Below are positions 25,651 through 35,281 of a DNA stretch of 58,483 nt, one piece after another; position 1 is the stretch's first letter; each line of letters begins with the position of its first letter. Location: positions 1-58,483 of the forward strand of contig JACGYV010000012.1 in NCBI GenBank assembly GCA_014116815.1, in the 5' to 3' direction. Source of the stretch: Holosporaceae bacterium 'Namur'. GTDB taxonomy: Bacteria > Pseudomonadota > Alphaproteobacteria > Rickettsiales > Midichloriaceae. A model generated the notes under the pieces. The model saw nothing but the letters and a program-made list of their open reading frames with translations, was not told where the DNA came from and made no database searches. A program made the position numbers and the translations under genes.

Positions 25651-26996
25651 TCCTAATAATATTATCTGTACCATTTAATGATGTTTATGCATTTGAAGCT
25701 GAAGAGTGTAAGCCGATAACCGAAAAAGTATGCATAGATTTTTCTGAAAGAATAGTGGAAGGATTTCCTTATTCCCGCTGCTGGAAATATGAACAAAGAC
25801 ATAAATGCGTAAGCCGTGAACAGAATTATTGCCAAGTACTGGAAGATAACCGCGGATGTAATGAAATAAGCGGTAAATGTATAGAGGAAAGCGGCATTGG
25901 TATATGTAAGCATTTTGAGAAGAAATTCGTTTGCGGAAATACGTTTGAAGAGAAAGAAGATACTAAGCTGATTGATTCTGAGTTTGATGTTTTAAGAGAT
26001 GAAAAAGATATAAGTAACTGTAGTAAAGAAGAGCTCAATAAGTACTGCGAAATTTTAAGTGAAATCTGTATAGAAGGAGCTGAGACCAGAAATATAAACG
26101 GTAAGGATGTTTTTAAGGAATGCTGGAAATGGGACAGAAGATATGTTTGCCGGAGTGATAGCTTTGTAGATGAATGCGGAGAGCTTAAAGAAAGATGTAA
26201 AGAACTTTCAAAAGAATGTTTACATTATTCTTCTAATGGTAGATGTGAGCACTATGAACTGAAATACCAATGTAGTGAGCAAATTACAAAAAACATAGAC
26301 TGTTTAGCGACAAAGTTTTGTATAGGCGGAGTCTGCGAAACTAAGAAAAGAAATCAATTTAATGATTTCGGCTATGCAATAAGTCACCTCAGCATACTTG
26401 CTCAGATGAAATCCAACGAGATGGAAGGTTGTAAATGCCCAGACGGAAGAAAGGAATGTGAGCCTTCGGAAATACAACCTAAAGATTGTAAATTGTTTAA
26501 AGGAGATAGAGGGATATGTAGGCGGGTAACTTCACAGTTTAACTGTTGTTCGATGAAAGGTTTTTTGAGAAATGTAGCTAAATGCAGCCAAAAGGAAAAG
26601 GATTTAAGAAAGTTAAGAATTGCAGGGCGCTGTCACCATGTCGGCAGCTGGAAAGAGTTAAAAGGTCTTAAAAAGAAAGAATCCTATTGTTGTTTTAAAA
26701 GTAAACTGGCGAGGATTATACAAGTGGAAGGCAGGAAGCAGCTTGGAATCGGCTGGGGCGATAGAAAAAACCCAGACTGTCGAGCACTCACTTTAGAAGA
26801 AATACAAAAAATAGACTTTTCTAGAATAGATTTTGGCGAGCTATTTGATGAAATAATAGAGAAAGCGAAATTGCAAGCTGATAGTCAAAAGGGAGGAATG
26901 GCAGACAAAGTAAAAGGTTTCCAATCAAACCCTAGCGCTATGTCGGAATTAATTAATAAAAAAATAAGTAAATTTTATGAGCATGCCAAGAATTAG
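25632..26996 (+). CDS. traN: TraN C-terminal cysteine-rich part as a separate secreted protein
   Basis: 454 residues with signal peptide (IFFLILIILSVPFNDVYA) and a GAGAGGA ribosome site. It holds two cysteine-rich modules of ~80 residues in tandem: CWKYEQRHKC and later CWKWDRRYVC, and CKHFEKKFVC and later CEHYELKYQC. The C-terminal part (GCKCPDGRKECEPSEIQ, RITGRCHHVGSW-like AGRCHHVGSW, SYCCFKSKLARIIQVEGRKQ) is the conserved TraN end. It likely associates with the upstream half through disulfides at the outer membrane. Its last codons are duplicated 378 bp downstream. Confidence 0.8.
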   Translation: MRIFFLILIILSVPFNDVYAFEAEECKPITEKVCIDFSERIVEGFPYSRCWKYEQRHKCVSREQNYCQVLEDNRGCNEISGKCIEESGIGICKHFEKKFVCGNTFEEKEDTKLIDSEFDVLRDEKDISNCSKEELNKYCEILSEICIEGAETRNINGKDVFKECWKWDRRYVCRSDSFVDECGELKERCKELSKECLHYSSNGRCEHYELKYQCSEQITKNIDCLATKFCIGGVCETKKRNQFNDFGYAISHLSILAQMKSNEMEGCKCPDGRKECEPSEIQPKDCKLFKGDRGICRRVTSQFNCCSMKGFLRNVAKCSQKEKDLRKLRIAGRCHHVGSWKELKGLKKKESYCCFKSKLARIIQVEGRKQLGIGWGDRKNPDCRALTLEEIQKIDFSRIDFGELFDEIIEKAKLQADSQKGGMADKVKGFQSNPSAMSELINKKISKFYEHAKN

Positions 26997-27390
26997 TATA
27001 TTACAGCAGCTTAAAGAGAGCTATTATCATACTGATAGTAATTATGTAAAAGAAAAAAATCAACCGCTTAAGATTAGTAAGTTGGGCGTTTATCTTTTCT
27101 GCTTTAAGCTCATATTTAAAAGATTCAAGTTCACGACGCAAATTATCAATTTTAAAACCCAGGCTTTCTCCAACTGCTTTAATTTCTTTATCCACATTTT
27201 CAAATCTATTATTCATAAAGTTTTCCAACATTGTAAGCTGATCACGCGTAGTAAGCTTAGAGAAATTATATTTTCAACTTTCAAGCAAAGATCTAACAAT
27301 AACTTTGGCTTGATACTCATTAAAGCCGATACCTTACAACTCTTTAACATATTTATGAGCATACCAAGAATCAGTATATTACAGCAGCTT
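26974..27390. repeat. Direct repeats framing a tandem duplication between traN and traF
   Basis: A 39-bp sequence covering the end of traN (26974-27012) recurs at 27352-27390 with two mismatches; a weaker third copy starts near 27775. Each copy is followed by an antisense DUF1640 coding stretch. The unit of about 380-400 bp has thus been duplicated in tandem, and the traN end provides the repeat. The first copy has decayed. Confidence 0.8.
27001..27370 (-). pseudogene. Decayed tandem copy of the DUF1640 gene
   Basis: Reading the minus strand from 27360 gives HKYVKEL, then a stop (TAA at 27334-27336) where the intact copy has Gln, then GIGFNEYQAKVIVRSLLES, a second stop (TGA at 27274-27276) and then NFSKLTTRDQL continuing to the natural end at 27001 (IIALFKLL). 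The N-terminal residues before HKYVKEL are missing. The rest keeps frame and aligns with the intact neighbour throughout. A 76-residue open frame (27001-27231) is all that could still be translated. Confidence 0.8.
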
Positions 27391-27813
27391 GATAAGGATG
27401 CCTATTATCATACCAATAGTGGTAATAAAGCAAGGAATTATCCACTTAAGTATGGTAAGCTGAGCATTAGAGATTTCTGCTTTAAGCTCATTTTTAAAAG
27501 AAAGAACTTCTGCTTTAAGCTCATTTTTAACGGAAAAAATTTCTGTTTTAAATTCATTTTTAGCAGTGGTGATTTCAGAAATAAATCTCTCTTCAACTCT
27601 TTTAATTTCCTTATCAACATTTTCAAATCTATTATTCATAGAATTTTCCAGCATTGTAAGCTGATCACGCGTAGCAAGTTTAGAGAAGTTATATTCCCTG
27701 CTTTCAAGCAGAGATCTAACAATAACTTCGGCTTGCGATTCATTAAAGCCTGTACCTTGCAACTCTTTTACATATTTATGAGTATCAAAAGCATGCAGGT
27801 GAATATCAGTCAT
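27379..27813 (-). CDS. DUF1640-type coiled-coil membrane protein, antisense inside the tra operon
   Basis: 144 residues. The N-terminal THKYVKELQGTGFNESQAEV and NFSKLATRDQLTMLE segments and a C-terminal membrane anchor (WIIPCFITTIGMIIGILI) fit the DUF1640 family, which is related to mitochondrial MCUR1/CCDC90 proteins and is common in Rickettsiales mobile elements. The central coiled coil contains three 11-residue repeats (KNELKAEVLSF type; 33-bp units around 27475-27580). It lies opposite to the tra genes and its start codon region overlaps the beginning of traF. Its function is not known. Confidence 0.75.
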   Translation of the reverse strand: MTDIHLHAFDTHKYVKELQGTGFNESQAEVIVRSLLESREYNFSKLATRDQLTMLENSMNNRFENVDKEIKRVEERFISEITTAKNEFKTEIFSVKNELKAEVLSFKNELKAEISNAQLTILKWIIPCFITTIGMIIGILIKLL

Positions 27814-28587
27814 TTTATTAGCTCTAGTTTAATAATTTTTAGCATATTTAATATTATACCTCAAAAAGCCTATTCTTTCAAGTTTACTGAAGAAGTGTGT
27901 AAGGAATACAAATTAGGTAAGAGCTGGTACTGTGAACCGAAAAAGGAAGAGGAGCAAGAACTAACCGTAGATTCGATATTAAACTCTTCAATCCCTGCGG
28001 AAGAAAAAGCGGTAGAAATCAATAAGCTATGGGAGCTACAGAGGAAACGTGCAGTAATTAGCGGCAAACGTGAGGACTTGGAAGGATTCCTCGATACCCA
28101 ATTTTTAATTGGGCAAAAGGGTATCGATTTTGCAAGAAACATTCAGCGTATTATCGAAAGCAATCCTAAATATTCCAATAACCAAAGCTATTACCAAAGT
28201 ATTTCCGATCAAGCGATAAAAGAGGAAGAAATAGAGGCGATACTTGGGGTCGCAAGTAATAAGTATGGGCTTGCGCTTATTTATAGTAGCGGATGTCCTT
28301 ACTGTATGCGCCAGCTCCCGATTCTACAAGCTTTGAGGGAAAAATACAATATGAGTATTTTAGGGATTTCAGTAGACGGTAACTACTATGAGGGCTTAAG
28401 TGAAAATATTACTGATCCAAGTGTTACAAATGATCCGCTGGTGCAGTCATTTCCTACTATTTTGTTAATAGATAAGGCCACACCGGCTAAAATATTTCTT
28501 TCTAAAGGATTAATTACCTTAGATGAGCTGGAAGCAAGAATAGTAAATCGAATTATAGAGAGAGAGTCAAATGAAGAGAATAATTAG
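27793..28587 (+). CDS. traF: TraF, thioredoxin-like F-type assembly protein
   Basis: 264 residues from the ATG at 27793. The open frame reaches back to 26977, but its first ~270 codons are the reverse side of the DUF1640 copies and are not TraF. A signal-like stretch (FISSSLIIFSIFNIIPQKAYS) precedes FTEEVCKEYKLGKSWYCEP and the thioredoxin domain with SSGCPYCMRQLP; the CPYC motif suggests it also covers the TrbB disulfide isomerase role, as no trbB is present. The original start was probably displaced by the inserted DUF1640 unit, so the N-terminus is uncertain (27778 is also possible). It overlaps traH by 17 bp. Confidence 0.85.
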   Translation: MQVNISHFISSSLIIFSIFNIIPQKAYSFKFTEEVCKEYKLGKSWYCEPKKEEEQELTVDSILNSSIPAEEKAVEINKLWELQRKRAVISGKREDLEGFLDTQFLIGQKGIDFARNIQRIIESNPKYSNNQSYYQSISDQAIKEEEIEAILGVASNKYGLALIYSSGCPYCMRQLPILQALREKYNMSILGISVDGNYYEGLSENITDPSVTNDPLVQSFPTILLIDKATPAKIFLSKGLITLDELEARIVNRIIERESNEENN

Positions 28588-29977
28588 TTTATCTATAATT
28601 TTAAGCTTGAGTCTCAGTAACGCATATGCTGGAGCGGGCAAAGAATTAAAAGGAATAAACAAGGAATTAAGTAATGTGTGGAGTGCGCTTGGAACCGAAA
28701 CGGTGACCAATAGTGCAAGGTATTATGAAGGCCAGCAGAGAGGCCATTACACAATGGGATCTATGTATTTTGCGCGTAAAAAAAAGAATAGGCCGCTGGT
28801 TAGCGTGAACTTTCCTGAAATTGACCTTGATAGAAGCTGTTACAGCCAAGGGGTTTTAAACTTCGGAGGTATTTCGTTTATATCAGGTGATGAACTAAAA
28901 AATAAGATGCAGAATATAGTTCAGCAGGCGGGGATGATGTTTGCTTATCTTGGGGTAAGCTCAATAAGCCCTGTTGTCGGAGAAACGCTTCAAGAGGTAT
29001 ATAGTAAGTTACAGGAATTAGGCGGGTTCTTAGCTGATGAATGCCAGGCGGCAAAACAAATAGTAAGTTTTGCCGGGGATCAATTATCACAGCACTCTGC
29101 GGTAGCTAAAGATATTTTTACTAAGATGGAAACGGGAGCAGGAAGTAAGAAAGATTTATCTTCGGCATATAAAGATTTTCCTAAAGGAAAAACTAAAGCG
29201 CTTAATAATGCGGCAACTAAAGATGAAAGATTAACCGTACAAGATATTAATATCGCTTGGAAAGCATTAGAGAAGCTAAGCGGAGGTACTGATAAAGAGT
29301 TAAAAGAGCTGATGATGACAATAAGCGGCACAATTATCATTAAAGCCCCTAAAAATGATTCCGATGCACCTAGTTATCAATATATATCTTCTACGGTTAC
29401 AAGCCCCGGCCTACTTGAAGCAATGCTTAAGGGCAATAAATCAATGAAAGTTTTAAAATGTGCAAAGGCAGATACTAAGTGCTTAAGTGTTACCGAAGCA
29501 GATAAATTTATAGATGAGAAAGAAAGCTTTGAACACAAAGTTTCAGAGTATTTTGATAAGTTTAAAGAGGCATTAAAAAAAGATGAGGAACTGGAGGAAG
29601 CCGATCAAAGTTTTTTGGCAAAAGCCGGAGTTGCAGCATTTAAAAATTATGATGTTATATTTCAGTATACCAACGCTAACCCTGAATACGAGCAGGGTAT
29701 CTTAGTAGAAATAGTAGCATGGAATATTTTATATAACTATCTTTCCGATATTTTGAAAGAAGTCAATGAAGCGGCTAATAACCTACAGCTTGCGGCAAAT
29801 GATGAATTAAAAGAGTTCAGAAACTCGGTTAAGTCCGCACAAAAGTTACTTGCCGACTTTGAAATGAAGGACATGTCGCGATACAAGTTGCAATTATTCT
29901 TAGTTAAAAGATCAGAAAATATGGAACAAATTATGGCTGATGAGACTGCTCAAATCCTCAGCATGGCTAGAAATTAG
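28571..29977 (+). CDS. traH: TraH, F-type pilus assembly protein
   Basis: 468 residues, the F TraH size. A signal peptide (ISLSIILSLSLSNAYA) leads to a periplasmic protein with GHYTMGSMYFARKKKNRPLV and CYSQGVLNFGGISFISGDEL, conserved TraH segments, and a coiled-coil C-terminus. TraH assists pilus extension at the outer membrane. It lies between traF and traG as in F, with overlap at its start. Confidence 0.93.
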   Translation: MKRIISLSIILSLSLSNAYAGAGKELKGINKELSNVWSALGTETVTNSARYYEGQQRGHYTMGSMYFARKKKNRPLVSVNFPEIDLDRSCYSQGVLNFGGISFISGDELKNKMQNIVQQAGMMFAYLGVSSISPVVGETLQEVYSKLQELGGFLADECQAAKQIVSFAGDQLSQHSAVAKDIFTKMETGAGSKKDLSSAYKDFPKGKTKALNNAATKDERLTVQDINIAWKALEKLSGGTDKELKELMMTISGTIIIKAPKNDSDAPSYQYISSTVTSPGLLEAMLKGNKSMKVLKCAKADTKCLSVTEADKFIDEKESFEHKVSEYFDKFKEALKKDEELEEADQSFLAKAGVAAFKNYDVIFQYTNANPEYEQGILVEIVAWNILYNYLSDILKEVNEAANNLQLAANDELKEFRNSVKSAQKLLADFEMKDMSRYKLQLFLVKRSENMEQIMADETAQILSMARN

Positions 29978-29994
29978 ATAAAGTAGAGGAAAAC

Positions 29995-32778
29995 ATGGAA
30001 GCATATGATATTTACACAATCGGATCGGCATATTATTTAGAAAAAATATTTAATGCAATTAGACTGATAGTTGATTCGGAGGGAAGTTTTACTTGGTTAA
30101 TGAAGTCTTCGGCTTTGATTGCCTTAGTTATACTTGTTACAAAAGCTGGTTTAAATAATGACTATAAATCATTTGCAAAATGGTTCTTTGGAGTAACAAT
30201 TCTAGTAGGTTTCTTTTTAACCAGTAAAGCGACCGTTCATATCCATGATACTCTTCCCGATTCGTATGGAATAGTTCCTGCACCTCGGACGGTTGAAAAG
30301 GTGCCGCTTGGTTTAGCGTTATTAGGCTCTATGACCTCAAGAGTAGGGTTCGCAATTTCTGAAAAATTTAACACAGCTTTTGCAGGGACATTTGTAAATA
30401 GTGAATATCAAAGAACGGGACTATTATTTGGCAGTAAAATTGTAGAAGATGCCGGTAAAATGAGGATTTCCGATACGGGACTTAAGCATTTTATGATCAA
30501 ATTCTATAAGCAGTGTATAGTGCCTGACGTGAATATGGGCTACAACCGAGTAAACGGCTATACGGTTAAAGATTTAGTTGAATCGGAAGATATACTGGAC
30601 TTTTTAAAGAACCACGCCTCCAAAGCAAGAATGATTTATTTCAACGGTAAAGTCAGAGAAGTAAAAGAAGGAGAAAAACCAAATTTTAAAGATTTTAACG
30701 GATATGTAAGCTGTAATAATGCTGCTCTTTATATTTCTAATATGCTTGATCATGAGCTAGACCAGAGGATGCCTAAAATTGCTTCCAGCTTTATGTCTTA
30801 TTTTTTCCCTGACCAACAGGACGTGGATAAAAGCACCTTATTTAAAACAGTGCTGGAAAACAGTTATGGTATTTTTATTAAAAAATCGAGTAACGAAGCA
30901 AAAGATATTTTACTTCAAAATGTAATGATTAATACTATAAGCGATACGCTAAGAACATTTGACAAGGCATATGGTAGCGTTGCTACCGACGAAGTGTCTA
31001 AATCGGCATTTTACTCGGTATCCCAAATGGCACAGAAATTTGTGCCTATCTTAAGAGCTGTACTTGAATGTGTATTTTACGGAGTGTTCCCGTTAATACT
31101 TATATTAATGGTTACCCCGATCGGCTTTGAAGTATTAAAAAACTATGGGTTTAGTTTTATATACCTACAACTGTGGCAACCATTATATGCAATACTTTTT
31201 TGTATTGCTGCATCTTGGGGTAAAGCTTATGCATCCGATACTCAAGTGCTCACTTTTGCAACGCATGCAAAGATATCAAAGATTAATGATGAGATATCAA
31301 TGGTTGCCGGATATATGCTGCTTTCAATCCCGATAATCTCTACTTATATAACTAAAGGAATGGTATCGAGTATGGGTAATCTTGCTAGTTCAATATTCTA
31401 TATTCCTCAAACTGCGGCAGTAAATAATGCCGAACAAGTAGTTAAAGGTAATTACCAACTTGGTAATAGTTCTATAGGCAATCATAGTTACAATACGACA
31501 AGTGCAAATAAGTATGACGATAACTATTCATGGATGAGTGGTATGAAATCATTTTCTATGCAAAGCGGTGCACAAGAGCGCATGTTTGCTGACGGGAGGG
31601 TAGGTATCGATAGCTCTTCATCTATAAATAACTTAGCCGGGCTTGCTAGAGTTGATTGGAATAAAGCTATGGGAAGCAGGCTTGACCAAAATGAAAGCAG
31701 TGCACTGAATAGTGTATCCAGAAGCTCAAGTAGCATGGTGGAAAGTTCGGCAGCAGGGTATTCTAAGTTACTTGGATATAATGATAACTTTAGCCAAAAC
31801 AGTACTGCTTATCAAAGCTGGCAGAAAAACCTATCCTCCGATCAGAGAACCGCACTTGATAATGTAAGAGGATTGGTAAGTAAATTATCGGAAAGTCATG
31901 GTTTAAGTACGCAGGATGCCTTAAGGGTAGCTGTTGCAGCGAATGCCGGGGTTAATATTGGCTTTGGTAAAGGAGGTATGCTTGGCGGCGGAATAGGTAT
32001 TTCGGGCAGTGCCGAAGGATCAAGGGGAGCTGCGGTTACTGAAGCTTATAATGAAGCAAAGGAAGCAACTAAAAATCAAAATATTGCAGACAGTCTAAGT
32101 CAGTTACAAAGTTCTATGATAACTAAGTCTTATCAAGGCCAAGATATGCAAGCAAGGGAAACAATGAATAAAGTACAAAGTGACTTTGCTCAGTCTAATT
32201 CGGCTAACTTTGAAAGAACAAAAGCACTGGAAAACCTAAATAGTATCCAAACTGTCAAAGGTTATTATGAACAAAACAGCAATAGTATTAACCAGGATTT
32301 ATCGCATAAGTTTTCAGAATGGGGAATTAGTAAATTTGGTGCAACTCAATTTGAAAAGATTGTTAGAGATAATCCTGAGCAAGCAAATAAGTTACTTAAT
32401 CAGTTTATAGACGAAAAAGGATTCGGTGATATTGCTAAGCCTAATATTGATGTTGCTCGCTTCCAAAGCAAGAATGAAGGGATAGTGGCTGATCATTACA
32501 GAGGAAATAAAGAGCAAGTTCAAAATACTCATCAAGTAAATAAGGCTAAAACTGAAGCGCAAATGCCTAAAAACTTCAAAGAGAAAACTAAGCAAAATAT
32601 TGAAGCATCAAAAGACATACAAAAAGAAGTAACCACTAATATGAAGTCAACTGAACGTAAAATTATCAGTCATGAAGGAGAGATTGATAAAGGTATAGCC
32701 GAGACAAAGAATAAAGTAATTAATGAGAATAAGAAAACTGCTAACAAAAAAGTAAGAGAAAAATTCCAAGGCGAATAA
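29995..32778 (+). CDS. traG: TraG, mating-pair stabilisation and pilus protein
   Basis: 927 residues, close to F TraG (938). The N-terminal half has several membrane helices (SSALIALVILVTKAG, WFFGVTILVGFFL, VFYGVFPLILILMVTPIGF) and the C-terminal half is a large periplasmic domain rich in Ser, Asn and Gln with a coiled-coil end. In F, the front part is needed for the pilus and the rear part for mating pairs and entry exclusion. An AGAGG ribosome site precedes the ATG. Confidence 0.93.
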   Translation: MEAYDIYTIGSAYYLEKIFNAIRLIVDSEGSFTWLMKSSALIALVILVTKAGLNNDYKSFAKWFFGVTILVGFFLTSKATVHIHDTLPDSYGIVPAPRTVEKVPLGLALLGSMTSRVGFAISEKFNTAFAGTFVNSEYQRTGLLFGSKIVEDAGKMRISDTGLKHFMIKFYKQCIVPDVNMGYNRVNGYTVKDLVESEDILDFLKNHASKARMIYFNGKVREVKEGEKPNFKDFNGYVSCNNAALYISNMLDHELDQRMPKIASSFMSYFFPDQQDVDKSTLFKTVLENSYGIFIKKSSNEAKDILLQNVMINTISDTLRTFDKAYGSVATDEVSKSAFYSVSQMAQKFVPILRAVLECVFYGVFPLILILMVTPIGFEVLKNYGFSFIYLQLWQPLYAILFCIAASWGKAYASDTQVLTFATHAKISKINDEISMVAGYMLLSIPIISTYITKGMVSSMGNLASSIFYIPQTAAVNNAEQVVKGNYQLGNSSIGNHSYNTTSANKYDDNYSWMSGMKSFSMQSGAQERMFADGRVGIDSSSSINNLAGLARVDWNKAMGSRLDQNESSALNSVSRSSSSMVESSAAGYSKLLGYNDNFSQNSTAYQSWQKNLSSDQRTALDNVRGLVSKLSESHGLSTQDALRVAVAANAGVNIGFGKGGMLGGGIGISGSAEGSRGAAVTEAYNEAKEATKNQNIADSLSQLQSSMITKSYQGQDMQARETMNKVQSDFAQSNSANFERTKALENLNSIQTVKGYYEQNSNSINQDLSHKFSEWGISKFGATQFEKIVRDNPEQANKLLNQFIDEKGFGDIAKPNIDVARFQSKNEGIVADHYRGNKEQVQNTHQVNKAKTEAQMPKNFKEKTKQNIEASKDIQKEVTTNMKSTERKIISHEGEIDKGIAETKNKVINENKKTANKKVREKFQGE

Positions 32779-32798
32779 AAATACTAGGTTTGATCATA

Positions 32799-33146
32799 AT
32801 GCAAGAAATAAGATTAGTACTACGAATGAATGATAAAGAGAAAAAAACTTTAGCTAAATTTGCTAGAAATAATGGTATGTCTATGAGCGATTACGTACGA
32901 TATAGATTATTTGAAAATAACCCTGAGTTGGTCGATACTAAGCACATCTACGAATCTCCCGGCAAAGATAAGCATAACTTTTACACTATGGGAACTCTCT
33001 ATGATATCTATTTTTTACTTCGTTACTTAATAAGTAACCAGCTGGATAGTGATACATTTAAAGAAATTTCTAATGAATGCAGGGAGTTGGCTAAGAATAA
33101 AATTAACCAATACGGCTATCTAAAAATTAGGACTAAAGATGAGTGA
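32799..33146 (+). CDS. Relaxosome accessory protein, MobC/ribbon-helix-helix type
   Basis: 115 residues from the ATG at 32799 (the frame opens at a TTG at 32790). The N-terminus IRLVLRMNDKEKKTLAKFAR and NNGMSMSDYVRYRLF has the form of mobilisation accessory proteins that bind near oriT with a ribbon-helix-helix. It lies between traG and traD and overlaps traD by 8 bp, where F has traS and traT. It probably helps the MobF relaxase load at oriT; the site itself was not found. Confidence 0.65.
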   Translation: MQEIRLVLRMNDKEKKTLAKFARNNGMSMSDYVRYRLFENNPELVDTKHIYESPGKDKHNFYTMGTLYDIYFLLRYLISNQLDSDTFKEISNECRELAKNKINQYGYLKIRTKDE

Positions 33147-35259
33147 TTTAATCAGAGGCGGGCAAGTTACTATCCATAAGATTAGAATGCTTATGCAAGT
33201 GAGTAAGATTTTAACCCGTTTAAGTTTAATACTAATACTTGTCTCAATCTTTTATAACTATGCTATCAATATAAGTGCTTCGGAATGGATGATCGGGGCT
33301 GCTTGGGTAAAAAAAGATATGGTTATATCCTTTAATGAAAATCACCCGATTAAGTATAAAACACGTTTTGGTTATGAAAAAACAGTTAAGGCAAAAGATT
33401 TAGAAAAAGATCCTTATGTGTGCAAAGTCATCGATAAGTTTGAGGTTACTTTATATAAAGGGTTGGTGACCTCCGGGATCATGCTTTTTATTGTAGTCGG
33501 GGGTGTTATATTATTTTTTTGGCTAAGAGGTAAAGCATTAAAAAAGACCAAAAAACTAAGGGGCGCATTTTTAATTACGCCAACAACACTCAAGCGAAAA
33601 ATTAGAAAGCATAATAATTTGTTTTTAAAAAGTTTAAGTGAACATATACCCATAGAAGTAGCCGGGTTCGCTTATCCTGTTACAGGTAGGGTTGATAAAA
33701 TATATGAAATTGAATCTAAACCACTTTTTGAAGAAGCAGAGGATAATGAAAGTACAGAAAGCTACGAGGAAAATGATAAAGATGAAGAAAAACTTCTTAA
33801 AAATATAATTGAAGAAGAGCTGGTATTGAAGTCGGCATCTTGTACTGCCGGTGAGCAATCACATACTTTAGTCATAGGCTCAACCGGTGCAGGTAAATCA
33901 AGAATAATCGAAGTAATACTGCACCAATTGAGGCAAAGAAGAAAGAAGGCGATTATAATAGATATCAAGGGGGATTTTATTCAGAATTTCTATCGTCCTG
34001 AAATGAATGATGTCATTCTTAATCCGCTTGATAAGCGCGGGAGAAACTGGTCAATATTTAATGAAACCGATGCGCTTAAAGGCTTTTCTACAATCGCTAA
34101 GTCATTACTGCCTAATAATTCACGGGATCCTATATGGGTTGATGCGGCAAGAGGAGTTTTATCCGAGATGGCTATGTTACATTATAATGAGAAGCCGTCT
34201 TTAAGTGAACTTGCCGATAAGATATTAAAAACGGATTTACCTACTCTTACCAAGTTATTAGAAAAAACAGCTTCCAATAAAGTTATTAATGAGGAAATAG
34301 AAAAGGCGGCACTATCCGTGCTAATGGTATTAAGCACTTATTTAAGACCTTTAAAGCTATATCGCAGTAATAAAGACTGTTTTTCAATAACTGATTGGGT
34401 TAAAGATGATAAGCAAAATAACTTTCTTTTTATAAGTTCGTGTGAGGATGTAAAAGAAGATATTAATCCACTGGTATCTGCTCAAGTTGATATAGCAATC
34501 AGGGCGCTACGTTCATTAAAACAGAAAAGCAAAATTCCTAAGGTTTGGTTTATACTGGATGAATTGCCTTATTTCGAGCAACCGATACCAAGCCTTGCTG
34601 GAGGACTTGCAACTGCGCGTTCATTTGGAGGGTGTTTTGTGCTTGGTACACAGGATATGAGTGCGTTAGCTAAAATATATTCGGATAAGGCTGCGCAATC
34701 TATAGCTAACAATTGTCGAACCAAAATATTTATGAATGTAGAGGGTAATGAAACAGCTAAATGGTGTTCGGATGCCTTAGGTATAGGAGAAATAGAAGAA
34801 TGGCATGAAGGTATTTCTTACGGCTCACATGAAATGAGAGACGGGATTCAGGTAAATAGAACCAGGACGATTAGGCAAACTGCATTACCATCCGAATTTA
34901 TGCTTCTAAAGCTTGGCGAGGGGTATATAAAGTTTCCGGGCTTTGAGCCTACTAAGTTTAAATTTAAGAGCTGTGATTTTAAGGCGGTTGCTAATAGCTT
35001 TGAAGAAAATGATGAACTCTTAAAATTGCTTAAAAAAGAAGTCGAGGAAGGAGAGAAAAGAAGACTGGAGCTAGAAGCTAAATTAGGAGCAATAACAGCA
35101 CAAAAGGAACCGATAGAGGATTTAGTAATTAAAGCACCGGTACAAGAAGGCAAACTTAAAAAGACAATGAAAACTAAGAGCAAACAATCCGAGCTGAACT
35201 TAGCTTTAAAGAAAGAAGTTAAAAAGGCTATAGAATTAAATGCCGAAGATGAATGGTAA
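33139..35259 (+). CDS. traD: TraD, type IV coupling protein
   Basis: 706 residues, the F TraD size. Two N-terminal membrane helices (LSLILILVSIFYNYAI, LVTSGIMLFIVVGGVILFFW) anchor it. Walker A GSTGAGKS is at 247-254, and Walker B is VWFILDELPYF. The C-terminal tail is charged. It should hand the TraI-bound strand to the channel and power its transfer. It precedes traI, as in F. Confidence 0.95.
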   Translation: MSDLIRGGQVTIHKIRMLMQVSKILTRLSLILILVSIFYNYAINISASEWMIGAAWVKKDMVISFNENHPIKYKTRFGYEKTVKAKDLEKDPYVCKVIDKFEVTLYKGLVTSGIMLFIVVGGVILFFWLRGKALKKTKKLRGAFLITPTTLKRKIRKHNNLFLKSLSEHIPIEVAGFAYPVTGRVDKIYEIESKPLFEEAEDNESTESYEENDKDEEKLLKNIIEEELVLKSASCTAGEQSHTLVIGSTGAGKSRIIEVILHQLRQRRKKAIIIDIKGDFIQNFYRPEMNDVILNPLDKRGRNWSIFNETDALKGFSTIAKSLLPNNSRDPIWVDAARGVLSEMAMLHYNEKPSLSELADKILKTDLPTLTKLLEKTASNKVINEEIEKAALSVLMVLSTYLRPLKLYRSNKDCFSITDWVKDDKQNNFLFISSCEDVKEDINPLVSAQVDIAIRALRSLKQKSKIPKVWFILDELPYFEQPIPSLAGGLATARSFGGCFVLGTQDMSALAKIYSDKAAQSIANNCRTKIFMNVEGNETAKWCSDALGIGEIEEWHEGISYGSHEMRDGIQVNRTRTIRQTALPSEFMLLKLGEGYIKFPGFEPTKFKFKSCDFKAVANSFEENDELLKLLKKEVEEGEKRRLELEAKLGAITAQKEPIEDLVIKAPVQEGKLKKTMKTKSKQSELNLALKKEVKKAIELNAEDEW

Positions 35260-35281
35260 TATTAAAACAGAAAGGTAATGA

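Noticed and set aside
26977..27777. N-terminal 267 residues of a 536-residue TraF-like frame
   Set aside because: They are the reverse side of the two DUF1640 copies, which have clear coding sense on the minus strand. TraF homology begins only after 27850.
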